64,000 nt of DNA, from assembly GCA_963720675.1 (NCBI GenBank), contig CAVRGH010000010.1, forward strand, positions 2,232,001 through 2,296,000, in the 5' to 3' direction. This document shows, in pieces, positions 1-8,898 of this stretch. The position numbers and the translations under genes are program-made. The stretch comes from JALHSW01 sp963720675 (GTDB taxonomy: Bacteria > Actinomycetota > Acidimicrobiia > IMCC26256 > PALSA-555). Below the pieces are notes generated by a model that was not told the origin of the DNA, searched no databases, and saw only the letters and a program-made list of their open reading frames with translations. The stretch's first letter is position 1, and each line of letters begins with the position of its first letter.

Positions 1-760
1 CGGCGCGCCGGATCAGCAGGTCGCCGCCGGGTGCGCCGGTGAGCGCCACGACGACCCGCTCGCGCGTCTCCCATGCGCCCTCGATGCCGTGGTCCTCGAG
101 GTACTGCTGCAGGTTCTCCTCGACCTTGTCGGCGACCCAGAGGAGCGCGATCTCCCGGAGCGCAGCGAGGTTGCCCAGGCGGAAGTAGTTCGCGAGCGAG
201 GCGTCGACCCGCTCGGGTGGGTAGACGTTCCCGTGGGCAAGGCGACGGCGGAGCGCCTCGGGCGTCATGTCGACGAGCTCGACCTGCTCGGCCTGGCGCA
301 CGATGTCGTCCGGGATCGTCTCCTGCTGCTTCACGCCGGTGATCTGCTCGACGACGTCGTTGACCGACTCGAGGTGCTGGATGTTGAGCGTCGAGATCAC
401 GTCGATGCCCGCGTCGAGCAGCTCCTCGACGTCCTGCCAACGCTTGGCGTTGCGCGATCCGGGCACGTTGGTGTGGGCGAGCTCGTCGACGAGCGCGACG
501 TCGGGCTCGCGCGCGAGGAGCGCGTCGATGTCCAGCTCCTCGAGCGTCGTCCCGCGGTACTCGATGGCCCTTCGAGGCACGACCTCGAGGCCGCGCAGCT
601 GGGCGGCGGTGTTGGCGCGGCCGTGGGTCTCGAAGATCCCGACCACGACATCGGCCGAGCCGCGCTCGTGTCGGCGCCAGCCCTCGTTGAGCATGGCGTA
701 GGTCTTGCCGACGCCAGGGGCAGCACCGAGGTAGATCCGCAGCTTCCCGCGGGTGGCCAT
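1..760 (-). CDS. kdpD: Osmosensitive K+ channel sensor histidine kinase KdpD, N-terminal part (runs off window)
   Basis: About 253 residues of KdpD are present; the protein continues past the left edge. From ATG at 760 the sequence begins MATRGKLRIYLG and shows the KdpD-domain Walker A motif GAAPGVGKT near residues 12-20, a Walker B-like ALVDELAHTN and the family signature around NIQHLESVNDVVEQITG. The last visible residues enter the Usp-like domain (VVALTGAPGG). KdpD is the membrane sensor kinase that phosphorylates KdpE to switch on the Kdp pump when potassium is low. It follows kdpC by about 34 bp as the next gene of the same operon. Whether this copy has its own DUF4118 membrane domain lies outside the window, which matters because a separate DUF4118 protein opens the operon. 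Identity is very secure. Confidence 0.95.
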   Translation of the reverse strand, partial: MATRGKLRIYLGAAPGVGKTYAMLNEGWRRHERGSADVVVGIFETHGRANTAAQLRGLEVVPRRAIEYRGTTLEELDIDALLAREPDVALVDELAHTNVPGSRNAKRWQDVEELLDAGIDVISTLNIQHLESVNDVVEQITGVKQQETIPDDIVRQAEQVELVDMTPEALRRRLAHGNVYPPERVDASLANYFRLGNLAALREIALLWVADKVEENLQQYLEDHGIEGAWETRERVVVALTGAPGGDLLIRRA

Positions 761-794
761 CGCGATCAGCCTACGAGGACGGACCCGGCACGGA

Positions 795-1412
795 TCAGGA
801 CTTCAGCCGGTCGAGCGCGAGGTTGAGCTCGAGCACGTTGACCGTCTTCTCGCCCAGGATCCCGAGCGTCCGGTCGGAGGTGTGCTCGTCGATCTGGGCC
901 AGCACCTGCTGCTCGGACAGCCCTCGCTCGTCTGCGACCCGCTTCGCCTGGAGCCGCGCGTTGGCGACGGAGATGTCGGGGTCGAGCCCGGACCCGGAAG
1001 CGGTGACCGCGTCGACCGGGACCTCGGCGCCCGCCGCGAGGCCGTTGAGCTCGCGGTAGTCCTTCGCACGCTGCGCGACGGCTGCGAGTAGGTCGGGATT
1101 CGTCGGACCGAGGTTGGAACCGGAGCTCAGGGTCGGGTCGTACCCCGCCTCGGTCGTGCCGTCGGCGCCGGCCGCGGAGGACGGCCGGGACTGGAAGTAC
1201 CGCGGGATCGGGTCGCCCTGCTTGTCGGTGAAGGACTGACCCACCAGGGACGAGCCGACGTCCTTGCCGTCGACCTGGACGAGCGAGCCGTTGGCCTTGT
1301 CCTTGAACACGACCTGCCCGATGCCCGTGACGAGCAGGGGGAAGCCGACGCCGAGGAGCAGCGTGAAGATAATCATCGAGATGATCGCGGGAAGCAGTTG
1401 GCGTCGCATCAC
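795..1412 (-). CDS. kdpC: Potassium-transporting ATPase subunit KdpC
   Basis: A 205-aa KdpC, the small periplasm-facing subunit that stabilises the KdpFABC K+-ATPase. It has one N-terminal membrane segment (about residues 8-33, LLPAIISMIIFTLLLGVGF) followed by a soluble domain with the family blocks SLVGQSFT, PRYFQSRPS, GSNLGPTNP and DAVTASGSGLDPDIS. The GTG at 1412 overlaps the kdpB stop by 4 bp (GTGA); an ATG one codon in is an equally good start. Both choices imply translational coupling to kdpB. Length is normal for the family. Confidence 0.96.
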   Translation of the reverse strand: MMRRQLLPAIISMIIFTLLLGVGFPLLVTGIGQVVFKDKANGSLVQVDGKDVGSSLVGQSFTDKQGDPIPRYFQSRPSSAAGADGTTEAGYDPTLSSGSNLGPTNPDLLAAVAQRAKDYRELNGLAAGAEVPVDAVTASGSGLDPDISVANARLQAKRVADERGLSEQQVLAQIDEHTSDRTLGILGEKTVNVLELNLALDRLKS

Positions 1413-3502
1413 TTGACCCCCAGGGCCGTGAGAAACATGTCGATGAGCTTGATGCCGATGAAGGGAGCGACCATGCCGCCGGCCCCGTAGATCAGCAGAT
1501 TCCGGCGCAGCAGCTGCGCCGCACCGCTCGGGACGAACTTCACACCCCGCAGCGCGAGCGGGATCAGCCCGACGATGATCAGCGCGTTGAAGATCACAGC
1601 CGAGAGGATCGCGGAGCGCGGGGTCGAGAGATCCATGATGTTGAGCTTGTCGAGCACGCTGACGCTCGCGAACCCGGCGAACATCGCCGGGATGATCGCG
1701 AAGTACTTCGCCACGTCGTTCGCGATCGAGAACGTGGTGAGCGACCCGCGGGTGATAAGCAGCTGCTTGCCGATCTCCACGATGTCGATGAGCTTGGTCG
1801 GGTCCGAGTCGAGGTCGACCATGTTCCCGGCCTCTTTGGCGGCCTGCGTCCCCGTGTTCATCGCCACACCGACGTCGGCCTGCGCGAGTGCCGGCGCGTC
1901 GTTGGTCCCGTCACCGGTCATCGCGACCAGGTGCCCGCCCCGCTGCTCCTGCTTGATGAGCGCCATCTTGTCCTCGGGCGTCGCCTCGGCGAGGAAGTCG
2001 TCGACCCCGGCCTCCTTCGCGATCACCGATGCGGTCCGCGGGTTGTCGCCGGTGATCATGACGGTGCGGATCCCCATACGACGCAGGTCGGCGAACCGCT
2101 CTGCGATGCCCGGCTTCACGATGTCCTTGAGGTAGATGACGCCGAGCGCGCGCGGGGAGAGGGTGGACGTCCCCCCGCTCGCACCGGCCTCGGCCACGAC
2201 GAGCGGGGTCCCGCCCTGGGCCGAGATCGAGTCGACGGCGTCGCCGAGCGCGGAGGGCACCGTCCCCCCCTGCTCCTCGACCCACCGCCGGACGGACTCC
2301 GCCGCGCCCTTTCGCACCGACCGTCCGCCCAGGTCGACGCCCGACATGCGGGTCTGCGCGGTGAACGGCACCAGGTCGGCGCCGACGAGGTCGCGCTCGC
2401 GGAGGCCATAACGGTCCTTGGCGAGCACCACGATCGACCGGCCTTCGGGCGTCTCGTCGGCGAGGCTGGAGAGCTGCGCGGCATCGGCCAGCTCGGCCTC
2501 GGTGACGTCACCGACCGGGAGGAACGCGTCGGCCTGCCGGTTGCCGAAGGTGATGGTGCCGGTCTTGTCGAGCAGCAGCGTCGCGCAGTCGCCCGCCGCC
2601 TCGACCGCCCGGCCACTCATCGCCAACACGTTGCGCCGCACGAGGCGGTCCATGCCGGCGATCCCGATCGCGGAGAGCAGGGCACCGATCGTCGTGGGGA
2701 TCAGGCACACCAGCAGCGCCACGAGGATGATCACGCTCTGCTCGGCATCCGCATAGATGGCGAACGGCTGCAACGACACCGTGGCGAGCATGAAGATGAT
2801 CGTCAGGCCGGCAAGCAGGATGTTCAGCGCGATCTCGTTCGGCGTCTTCTTCCGCTCCGAACCCTCCACCAACGCGATCATGCGGTCGATGAACGTCTCA
2901 CCCGCCCGCGCGCTGATCCGCACGACGATCTGGTCGGAGAGCACCCGAGTGCCACCCGTGACGGCAGTGCGGTCACCGCCCGACTCGCGGATCACCGGGG
3001 CCGACTCACCCGTGATGGCCGATTCGTCGATGCTCGCGATGCCCTCGATCACCTCACCATCGCTCGGGATCACCTCACCTGCGCTCACCACGACGACGTC
3101 GTCGAGGTCCAGGTCCGTGCTCGGGACGTCCTGCGTGGAGCCATCCGGCAGGCGCTTGTGCGCGATCGTCTCCGAGCGGGTCTGCCGCAGTGTGTCGGCC
3201 TGCGCCTTGCCGCGACCCTCGGCGACGGCCTCCGCGAAGTTCGCGAACAACACGGTGAACCAGAGGAACAGCGCCACGAGTCCGGTGAAGACGTTCTCGT
3301 TCTTCGTCGAGGTGCTGAGGTCGGCGAAGAAGAGGATCGTCGTGAACAGCGAACCGATGCCCACGACGAACATCACCGGGTTCTTCGCCAGCGTCCGCGG
3401 GTTCAGCTTGACGAAGCTCTCCACCACCGCCCGGCGGGCGATCGCCGGGTCGAGCAGCTTGCGGGGGGATTCCGACATGGTGTGCGAGCTCCTCGAGGTC
3501 AT
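1409..3502 (-). CDS. kdpB: Potassium-transporting P-type ATPase catalytic subunit KdpB
   Basis: KdpB hydrolyses ATP and drives K+ import by the KdpFABC complex. From ATG 3502 the protein is 697 aa; a second in-frame ATG at 3478 gives 689 aa, nearer the E. coli size. Visible P-type ATPase motifs are TGES (about residues 164-167), the phosphorylated aspartate in DKTGT (about 312-316), TGDNPRTA and the hinge MTGDGTNDAPAL. The Ser of TGES is the known inhibitory phosphorylation site in E. coli KdpB. The start overlaps the kdpA stop by 4 bp (ATGA). The open frame continues upstream to 5050, but that part is antiparallel-free shadow within kdpA and should be ignored. Confidence 0.97.
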   Translation of the reverse strand: MTSRSSHTMSESPRKLLDPAIARRAVVESFVKLNPRTLAKNPVMFVVGIGSLFTTILFFADLSTSTKNENVFTGLVALFLWFTVLFANFAEAVAEGRGKAQADTLRQTRSETIAHKRLPDGSTQDVPSTDLDLDDVVVVSAGEVIPSDGEVIEGIASIDESAITGESAPVIRESGGDRTAVTGGTRVLSDQIVVRISARAGETFIDRMIALVEGSERKKTPNEIALNILLAGLTIIFMLATVSLQPFAIYADAEQSVIILVALLVCLIPTTIGALLSAIGIAGMDRLVRRNVLAMSGRAVEAAGDCATLLLDKTGTITFGNRQADAFLPVGDVTEAELADAAQLSSLADETPEGRSIVVLAKDRYGLRERDLVGADLVPFTAQTRMSGVDLGGRSVRKGAAESVRRWVEEQGGTVPSALGDAVDSISAQGGTPLVVAEAGASGGTSTLSPRALGVIYLKDIVKPGIAERFADLRRMGIRTVMITGDNPRTASVIAKEAGVDDFLAEATPEDKMALIKQEQRGGHLVAMTGDGTNDAPALAQADVGVAMNTGTQAAKEAGNMVDLDSDPTKLIDIVEIGKQLLITRGSLTTFSIANDVAKYFAIIPAMFAGFASVSVLDKLNIMDLSTPRSAILSAVIFNALIIVGLIPLALRGVKFVPSGAAQLLRRNLLIYGAGGMVAPFIGIKLIDMFLTALGVK

Positions 3503-5205
3503 GCGAGCGCCTCGACGACGGGGCCGAGGGCCAGGGCGGGAAGGAAGGTCAGGGCGCCGACGACCAGGATCACGCCGATGACCAGGACCACGAAGAGGGG
3601 GGTGTGGGTCGGGAACGTCCCGGACGACTCGGGCACCTTCTGCTTCCGCACCATCGAGCCCGCGAGTGCGAGCACCGGGATGATGAGGAAGAAGCGCCCG
3701 AACAGCATCGCCAGACCGAGCGTCGTGTTCAGCCAGGGCGTGTTTCCGGTCAGGCCGGCGAACGCCGACCCGTTGTTGTTGGCCGCGGAGGTGAACGCGT
3801 ACAGCAGCTCGCTGAACCCGTGCGCTCCGGGGTTGTAGATCGAGACGTCGAGCACCGACTGTACGAACAGCGAGCCCGCGGTGAAGAGCAGCAGGGCCGC
3901 AGGCATGACCAGGATGTAGATGGCGACCAGCTTCACCTCCGGCGCCTGGATCTTCTTCCCCAGGTACTCGGGCGTGCGGCCCACCATGAGCCCGGCGATG
4001 AACACCGCGAGGATCGCCATGAACAGCAACCCGTTCAGCCCGACACCGACACCGCCAGGACTGACCTCGCCGAGCTGCATGTGCGCGAGGGTGACGAAGC
4101 CACCCATGGGCGTGTAGCTGTCGTGCATCGAGTTGACGGAGCCGTTCGACGTTCCTGTCGTCGATGCACCCCAGAGCCCGGAGCTCGCCGTGCCGAACCT
4201 CAGCTCCTTGCCTTCCAGGTTCCCGCCCGGTGACGTCGCGGTCGCCGCTTGCGAGACACCCCGCGGCAGCGCCGTGTTGCCGCCTCCCTCGAACGCCATC
4301 GCGGCGACGCTCGCGCCGAGCCAGATCACGAACATGATGGCGAAGACTGCGTACCCCTGCCGCTTGTCCTTCACCATCCGACCGAACGTGAACGCAAGCG
4401 CGAACGGGATGAGGAGGATCGCGTACATCTCCAGGAAGTCGGAGAGCTTCGTCGAGTTCTCGAGCGGATGGGCGGAGTTGACGTTGAAGAACCCGCCGCC
4501 GTTCGTCCCCAGCTGCTTGATCGCGACCTGGCTGGCAACCGGTCCGCCCGGGATCTCCTGGGTGGTGCCGGCGACGGTGTGGACCTCGGTGAATCCGTGC
4601 GTGTTCTGGATCACACCGCACGCGATGAACGCGATGGCGAACACGAACGCGACCGGGAGCAGGATCCGCAACGTCGTGCGCACGAGATCGACCCAGAAGT
4701 TGCCGATCGTCCGCTTGCCCGCGCGGGACAGGCCCCGGATCAGCGCCACCATCACCGCCATGCCGGCCGCGGCCGACACGAAGTTCTGCACCGTGAGGCC
4801 GACCATCTGGGTGAAGTGGCTCAGCGTCGCCTCGCCGCCGTAGTTCTGCCAGTTCGTGTTGCTCATGAAGCTGACCGCGGTGTTGAACGACAGCGCCGGC
4901 GTCACTCCCACCATGTCGGTCGGGTTGAACGGCAGGCTCCCCTGGACGCGTTGGATCAGGTAGAGCAGGAGGAAGCCGACAAGGCTGAACGCGAGGAGCG
5001 AGAGCGTGTAGACGTTCCACCGCTGTTCGCGGTCCTTGTCGACTCGGCACACCCTGTAGAAGAGGTTCTCGATCGGGTCGAAGACACGATCCAGGCGAGA
5101 CGGGCCGCCTTCGTACACGTTCGCCATGTAGCGCCCGAGCAGCGGCGCGGTCGCGCCGATGAGCACGATCAGGGCGATGAGCTGACCCCAGCCGGCGAGC
5201 GTCAT
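3499..5205 (-). CDS. kdpA: Potassium-transporting ATPase K+-selective subunit KdpA
   Basis: A 568-aa polytopic membrane protein of the K+ transporter superfamily that forms the selective path of the Kdp pump. The four pore-loop regions are recognisable, for example SNTNWQNYGG, GTNGGGFFNVNSAHP and TSAANNNGSAFAGLT. Length and order of hydrophobic segments fit KdpA. The ATG at 5205 shares one base with the kdpF stop (TGATG) and the 3' end overlaps kdpB by 4 bp, so the whole operon is stitched together by overlaps. Expected control is by KdpDE in response to potassium limitation. Confidence 0.97.
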   Translation of the reverse strand: MTLAGWGQLIALIVLIGATAPLLGRYMANVYEGGPSRLDRVFDPIENLFYRVCRVDKDREQRWNVYTLSLLAFSLVGFLLLYLIQRVQGSLPFNPTDMVGVTPALSFNTAVSFMSNTNWQNYGGEATLSHFTQMVGLTVQNFVSAAAGMAVMVALIRGLSRAGKRTIGNFWVDLVRTTLRILLPVAFVFAIAFIACGVIQNTHGFTEVHTVAGTTQEIPGGPVASQVAIKQLGTNGGGFFNVNSAHPLENSTKLSDFLEMYAILLIPFALAFTFGRMVKDKRQGYAVFAIMFVIWLGASVAAMAFEGGGNTALPRGVSQAATATSPGGNLEGKELRFGTASSGLWGASTTGTSNGSVNSMHDSYTPMGGFVTLAHMQLGEVSPGGVGVGLNGLLFMAILAVFIAGLMVGRTPEYLGKKIQAPEVKLVAIYILVMPAALLLFTAGSLFVQSVLDVSIYNPGAHGFSELLYAFTSAANNNGSAFAGLTGNTPWLNTTLGLAMLFGRFFLIIPVLALAGSMVRKQKVPESSGTFPTHTPLFVVLVIGVILVVGALTFLPALALGPVVEALA

Positions 5206-5294
5206 CAGAATTTCTCCGGGTACAGGAGGGCGACCACCAGGTAGACGGTCACGAAGGCGGCGATGGCCAGTGCGATGTAGTTCTCGGTCGTCAC
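5205..5294 (-). CDS. kdpF: KdpF, single-span subunit of the Kdp K+-ATPase
   Basis: A 29-aa peptide starting at GTG 5294 (reads MTTENYIALAIAAF...). It is one transmembrane helix ending in LLYPEKF, the typical KdpF tail. Family knowledge: KdpF is a lipid-like stabiliser of KdpFABC. Position is canonical, directly before kdpA with a 1-bp overlap, and it overlaps the upstream 58-codon ORF by 4 bp (GTGA). It is too short for most automatic calls, but sequence and position together are convincing. Confidence 0.93.
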   Translation of the reverse strand: MTTENYIALAIAAFVTVYLVVALLYPEKF

Positions 5295-5467
5295 GCGCTC
5301 ACCTCGACCGGTCCAGGCCCCGCGTCCGCGGGCTCGTCGGCGGTGAGCGCCTCGTCATGGTCGATCGTCTCGGCATCGGAGCCGATCAATCGATCGCATC
5401 CGGCCACGAAGGCCACGCAGACGGCGAAGAACGCCACGATGGTGAGCACGACCCCCAGGTCTGCCAT
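5291..5467 (-). CDS. Small single-span membrane protein in kdp operon
   Basis: A 58-aa protein from ATG 5467. Residues 4-23 are one hydrophobic helix (VVLTIVAFFAVCVAFV) followed by GCDRL and an acidic C-terminal tail rich in D, E and P. It lies between the DUF4118 gene and kdpF, overlapping both (TGATG and GTGA), so it belongs to the operon. Comparable small 'CDRL' membrane peptides are, as I recall, often found upstream of kdpF in Actinobacteria, but no function is established that I know of. A role as a Kdp accessory or assembly factor is inference from position only. Confidence 0.8.
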   Translation of the reverse strand: MADLGVVLTIVAFFAVCVAFVAGCDRLIGSDAETIDHDEALTADEPADAGPGPVEVSA

Positions 5468-6270
5468 CACTGCTCCTCGTTCGGGGTGAGCTGGTCGGGA
5501 CTCGCGGCGATGGCCGCGCCGAGCTGGTCGGAGAGCGCGACCGCGACGACCCGCTCCTCGAGCGACGCGCCCGCGTGCGGATCGGGTGTGAGCACGATGC
5601 GGCCGACCACGCGACCGCGGCCGAGCACGGGGAGCTCCACCCCCTGGCTCGGAAGCGCGAACTCGCCGGCGACGAATCGTCGGGAGGTGCCTTCCCCGGA
5701 GATCGCACCGTTGCGCTCCATCAGGGGCAGGACGAGAGTCGCCGCTTCGTCGGGCGCTTTCCCCGCGCTCGTCGGCTCGAACCGGCACACGACGAGGTCG
5801 AGAAGCCCCGTGAGCTCTTCCTCGACCGCGAGGACCAGGTCGTCGACATCAGCCCCCGTCGCGGCCAGCTCGGCGACCCGGTGGAGCCGGGCGATCTCGT
5901 CCGCGCCCCGGTCCGCACGCCCTCGGTGGCGACGCGCCCGGGTCACGAGCTCACCGACCAGCAATCCGATGACGAGGAGGAACACCATCGTCTCGACGTC
6001 GTCCGCGCTGTCGATCTGCAGCGTCAGATACGGCCTGGTCAGGAAGAAGTCGAAGCTGATCGCACTGACCACCGCCGCAATCGCACCGGCGGCGCGGCCG
6101 CCCAGCATCGCCGCCAGCACGACCACGAGCACGAGGACCAGCGCGAGGTTCGTGGTGTCGACCTCGCCGCGCACGGCGACGAGCGCGCCGCCGACCAGGA
6201 TCGGGAGCAGCCCCGCGACCGCGAATCCCGCTGCCGTGGTGTCCCACTCGTCTCGTCGGGCTGAGGCCAT
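5467..6270 (-). CDS. Stand-alone DUF4118 (KdpD-type membrane sensor) protein
   Basis: A 267-aa protein from ATG 6270 and the first gene of the kdp operon. The N-terminal ~110 residues hold four hydrophobic segments with the DUF4118 signature of the KdpD membrane domain (FDFFLTRPYLTLQI near residues 73-86). A predicted coiled-coil linker (about 108-135) leads into a GAF-like domain. There is no histidine kinase or ATP-binding domain. In E. coli these modules are part of one KdpD polypeptide; here they are encoded separately at the opposite end of the operon. It may sense turgor or K+ and act with KdpD, but that is inference. Confidence 0.85.
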   Translation of the reverse strand: MASARRDEWDTTAAGFAVAGLLPILVGGALVAVRGEVDTTNLALVLVLVVVLAAMLGGRAAGAIAAVVSAISFDFFLTRPYLTLQIDSADDVETMVFLLVIGLLVGELVTRARRHRGRADRGADEIARLHRVAELAATGADVDDLVLAVEEELTGLLDLVVCRFEPTSAGKAPDEAATLVLPLMERNGAISGEGTSRRFVAGEFALPSQGVELPVLGRGRVVGRIVLTPDPHAGASLEERVVAVALSDQLGAAIAASPDQLTPNEEQ

Positions 6271-6341
6271 GCAACCGTCATACGCCCGCGCGCATCACGG
6301 TGAAAGAGTCCTGACGCACTCCTCAGCGCGGGACTCCCGAC

Positions 6342-6358
6342 TCTTGATGCGCCCTTGA
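6342..6358 (-). promoter_or_regulatory. Putative KdpE operator: 11-bp-spaced direct repeat
   Basis: On the reverse strand TCAAG occurs twice with an exact 11-bp start-to-start distance (TCAAGggcgcaTCAAG), about 75-90 bp before the first gene of the kdp operon. Two tandem half-sites at 11-bp spacing are how OmpR/PhoB-family regulators such as KdpE usually bind. A 7-bp inverted repeat (AAGAGTC 6304-6310 / GACTCTT 6339-6345) brackets the nearby promoter region. This is a suggestion from spacing and location; no clear -10/-35 pair was identified. Confidence 0.4.
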
Positions 6359-6375
6359 CGCGCGCGGCCCGGGAG

Positions 6376-6393
6376 CCGCGCCCGCGGGCGCGG
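6376..6393 (-). terminator. Perfect GC palindrome after hppA
   Basis: An 18-bp perfect palindrome (CCGCGCCCGCGGGCGCGG) begins 3 bp beyond the hppA stop codon on the reverse strand. It lacks a T tract, as is common for hairpin terminators in high-GC actinobacteria. It sits between hppA and the kdp operon promoter region, so it would insulate kdp from read-through. Confidence 0.55.
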
Positions 6394-6396
6394 TGC

Positions 6397-8796
6397 TCAC
6401 TCCCCGGCGCTGGCGCCCGGGCTCGCGCCGGCCGCCTCGAGGGCACCCTCCACGACGTCCGACTCCTGGGTGAACGCCCCGCCCTTGCGCTTCGAGAACG
6501 TGATCGAGACGAGCACGACCACCAGCGCGACCGCGGCGATCCCCAGCCGCGCGGCGGTGTCGTCGCGCAGGCTGATCACCGCCGGGAGGATCAGCAGTGA
6601 GACCAGGTTCATCACCTTGATGAGCGGGTTCAGTGCGGGGCCGGCGGTGTCCTTGAACGGATCGCCGACGGTGTCGCCGATGACGGCGGCCTTGTGGGAT
6701 TCGCTCCCCTTGCCGCCCAGGTTGCCGTCCTCGATGAACTTCTTGGCGTTGTCCCACGCGCCACCGGCGTTCGAGAGGAACACGGCCATGAGCTGCCCGG
6801 TGAGGATCACCGCGGCGAGGAACGCACCCAGCGCCAGGTAGCCGATCCCGAAGCCGATGACGACGGGCATGAGCACGGCGAGGAGTGCAGGTGTGGTGAG
6901 CTCGCGCAGGGCGGCGGTGGTGCAGATGTCGATGACCTTGCCGTGCTCGGGCTCGTCGATGCCCTCCATGATCCTGCGCTCGCGGAACTGGCGCCGGACC
7001 TCCTCGACGACCTTGCCCGCCGTGCGGCCGACCGCGCGGATCGCCAGGGCGCTGAACATGAAGGCGATCGAGCCGCCGATGAGGAGCCCGATGAACACCT
7101 CGGGGTTCGCGACGTTGATCTGGGTGAGGGGGTTGGTGAAGACCTTGTCGCCGGCTCGTTCGACGGTGGTGAGGAGCTCGTCGCCGATCACCTCGATGTA
7201 CGACGCGAACAGCGCGACGGCCGCGATGACGGCCGAACCGATCGCGAAGCCCTTGGTGACCGCCTTGGTGGTGTTCCCCACCGCGTCGAGGCTCACCATG
7301 ATGCGCTCGGCCTCGCCGGAGAACTCTCCCGACATCTCGGCGATGCCGGCGGCGTTGTCGGCGACGGGACCGAAGGTGTCCTCGGACACGACGACGCCGG
7401 TGGTGGCGAGCATGCCCATGCCGGTGAGCGCGACGATGTAGAAGGTGAACTTGAGGTTGCCGTCACCGAGGATGATCCCCACACCGAGCGCCGAAGCGAT
7501 CGCGACGATCGACCACACCGAGGACTCGAGGCCACTCGAGATGCCCGAGAGGATCGTCGTGGCGGGGCCGGTACGGGTGGAGTCCGCGATCTCCTGCACC
7601 GGCTGGGTCTCGGTGGACGTGAAGTACTCGGTGAGTCGGCTCACGATCTGAGCGAGGATCAGCCCGATCACGACGGCGAGGAACACCCGGGCACCCGGGC
7701 CGAAGTTGCCCCAACCGACGTTGTTGTCCTGGCCGACGTAGAGGAACGCGACGAGCGCGGTGCCGATGACGGTGAGGACCGAGGCGGCCGCGAAGCCGCG
7801 GTTGATGGGGGCCATGGCCGACTTGTCCTTGTCGGTGGCCCGCACCATGTAGACGCCCACGATCGACGCGAGCACGCCGACGGCGCGGGCGACGACGGGG
7901 AAGATGAGTCCGTAGGCCGGGTTCGCACCGACCGACCGGAACGCGGCGACACCCAGGATGATGGACGCGACCAGCGTGACCTCGTAGCTCTCGAACAGGT
8001 CGGCCGCCATGCCGGCGCAGTCACCCACGTTGTCACCGACGTTGTCGGCGATCGTGGCGGGGTTGCGGGGGTCGTCCTCGGGGATGCCCTGCTCGACCTT
8101 GCCGACCAGGTCGGCACCGACGTCAGCGGCCTTCGTGAAGATGCCGCCACCAACGCGCATGAACAGCGCGATCAGCGAACCACCGAACCCGAAGCCGATG
8201 AGGATCGCGGCGGCGGTGTTCTGGAACAGCATGATGATGACGGTCGCACCGAGGAGCCCGAGGCCGACCGTGTACATGCCGGCGACGCCGCCCGTGCGGA
8301 ACGCGACCTTGAGCGCGGCCTTGAGCGAACCGGTGCGCGCGGCGGCCGCGGTGCGCACGTTCCCGCGCACCGCAAGGCTCATGCCGATGAAGCCGGTGAG
8401 GGCGGAGAGGAACGCTCCCGCGACGAAGGCGATGGTGCGGAAGAGGCCCGACTGGAAGAACGTCAAACCGCCCGAGCCGCCCGTGACGTCCGCGATGGCC
8501 GGCTCGATGACCTCGGTCGACGTCAGGAACACCAGTGCAGCGACCGGCACGATGATGAGCGCGATGGTGCGGAACTGCCGCCGCAGGTACGCCATCGCCC
8601 CTTCCTGGATCGCGGTGGCGATCGCGATCATCTTCGGCGTGCCCTGGTCGGCCGCGAGCACGCTCTTGCTCAGGACGAACCCGACGATGAGGGCCAGGAT
8701 CGCGGTGGCGACGGCGAAGATCAGCCAGGCCCACTCGGTATCGCCGAGGTGGAAGACCTGGTAGCCGCCTTCGGCCGCGAGGACGATGCTGCGCAT
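6397..8796 (-). CDS. hppA: K+-insensitive membrane-bound proton-translocating pyrophosphatase
   Basis: A 799-aa polytopic membrane pyrophosphatase that couples pyrophosphate hydrolysis to proton export. Start is ATG 8796, preceded by GGAGAAGGAG; the longer open frame to 8850 has no such signal. The catalytic loop DNVGDNVGDCAGMAADLFE and the C-terminal GDTVGDPFKDTAGPALNP are intact. The diagnostic motif reads GNTTKAVTKG: lysine here marks the K+-independent, proton-pumping subfamily rather than the K+-dependent type. It is followed by the kdp operon and preceded by a KimA-like transporter on the same strand, suggesting a shared theme of ion balance and membrane energisation. Confidence 0.97.
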   Translation of the reverse strand: MRSIVLAAEGGYQVFHLGDTEWAWLIFAVATAILALIVGFVLSKSVLAADQGTPKMIAIATAIQEGAMAYLRRQFRTIALIIVPVAALVFLTSTEVIEPAIADVTGGSGGLTFFQSGLFRTIAFVAGAFLSALTGFIGMSLAVRGNVRTAAAARTGSLKAALKVAFRTGGVAGMYTVGLGLLGATVIIMLFQNTAAAILIGFGFGGSLIALFMRVGGGIFTKAADVGADLVGKVEQGIPEDDPRNPATIADNVGDNVGDCAGMAADLFESYEVTLVASIILGVAAFRSVGANPAYGLIFPVVARAVGVLASIVGVYMVRATDKDKSAMAPINRGFAAASVLTVIGTALVAFLYVGQDNNVGWGNFGPGARVFLAVVIGLILAQIVSRLTEYFTSTETQPVQEIADSTRTGPATTILSGISSGLESSVWSIVAIASALGVGIILGDGNLKFTFYIVALTGMGMLATTGVVVSEDTFGPVADNAAGIAEMSGEFSGEAERIMVSLDAVGNTTKAVTKGFAIGSAVIAAVALFASYIEVIGDELLTTVERAGDKVFTNPLTQINVANPEVFIGLLIGGSIAFMFSALAIRAVGRTAGKVVEEVRRQFRERRIMEGIDEPEHGKVIDICTTAALRELTTPALLAVLMPVVIGFGIGYLALGAFLAAVILTGQLMAVFLSNAGGAWDNAKKFIEDGNLGGKGSESHKAAVIGDTVGDPFKDTAGPALNPLIKVMNLVSLLILPAVISLRDDTAARLGIAAVALVVVLVSITFSKRKGGAFTQESDVVEGALEAAGASPGASAGE

Positions 8797-8872
8797 CTGC
8801 TGTGTGCTCCTTCTCCCCCGAAGGGGTCCCCCCGGCCCGGGCGCTCGCACACGAAGGTGCGCGCAGTCCGTG

Positions 8873-8898
8873 CCGATCGAACGTCTCGACCGATCGAA
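8873..8898. promoter_or_regulatory. Direct repeat CCGATCGAA x2 upstream of hppA
   Basis: The 9-mer CCGATCGAA occurs at 8873-8881 and 8890-8898 (17-bp period), 77-102 bp before the hppA start. The region between hppA and the next gene (8797-8982) otherwise shows no ORF. The repeat could be an operator for hppA. A weak hairpin GAGCCG/CGGCTC (8970-8984) overlaps the stop of the upstream transporter gene. Confidence 0.3.

Noticed and set aside
1409..5050. 1213-aa kdpB fusion ORF
   Set aside because: The extra N-terminal ~515 residues are an out-of-frame reading of kdpA; real kdpB starts at 3502 or 3478.
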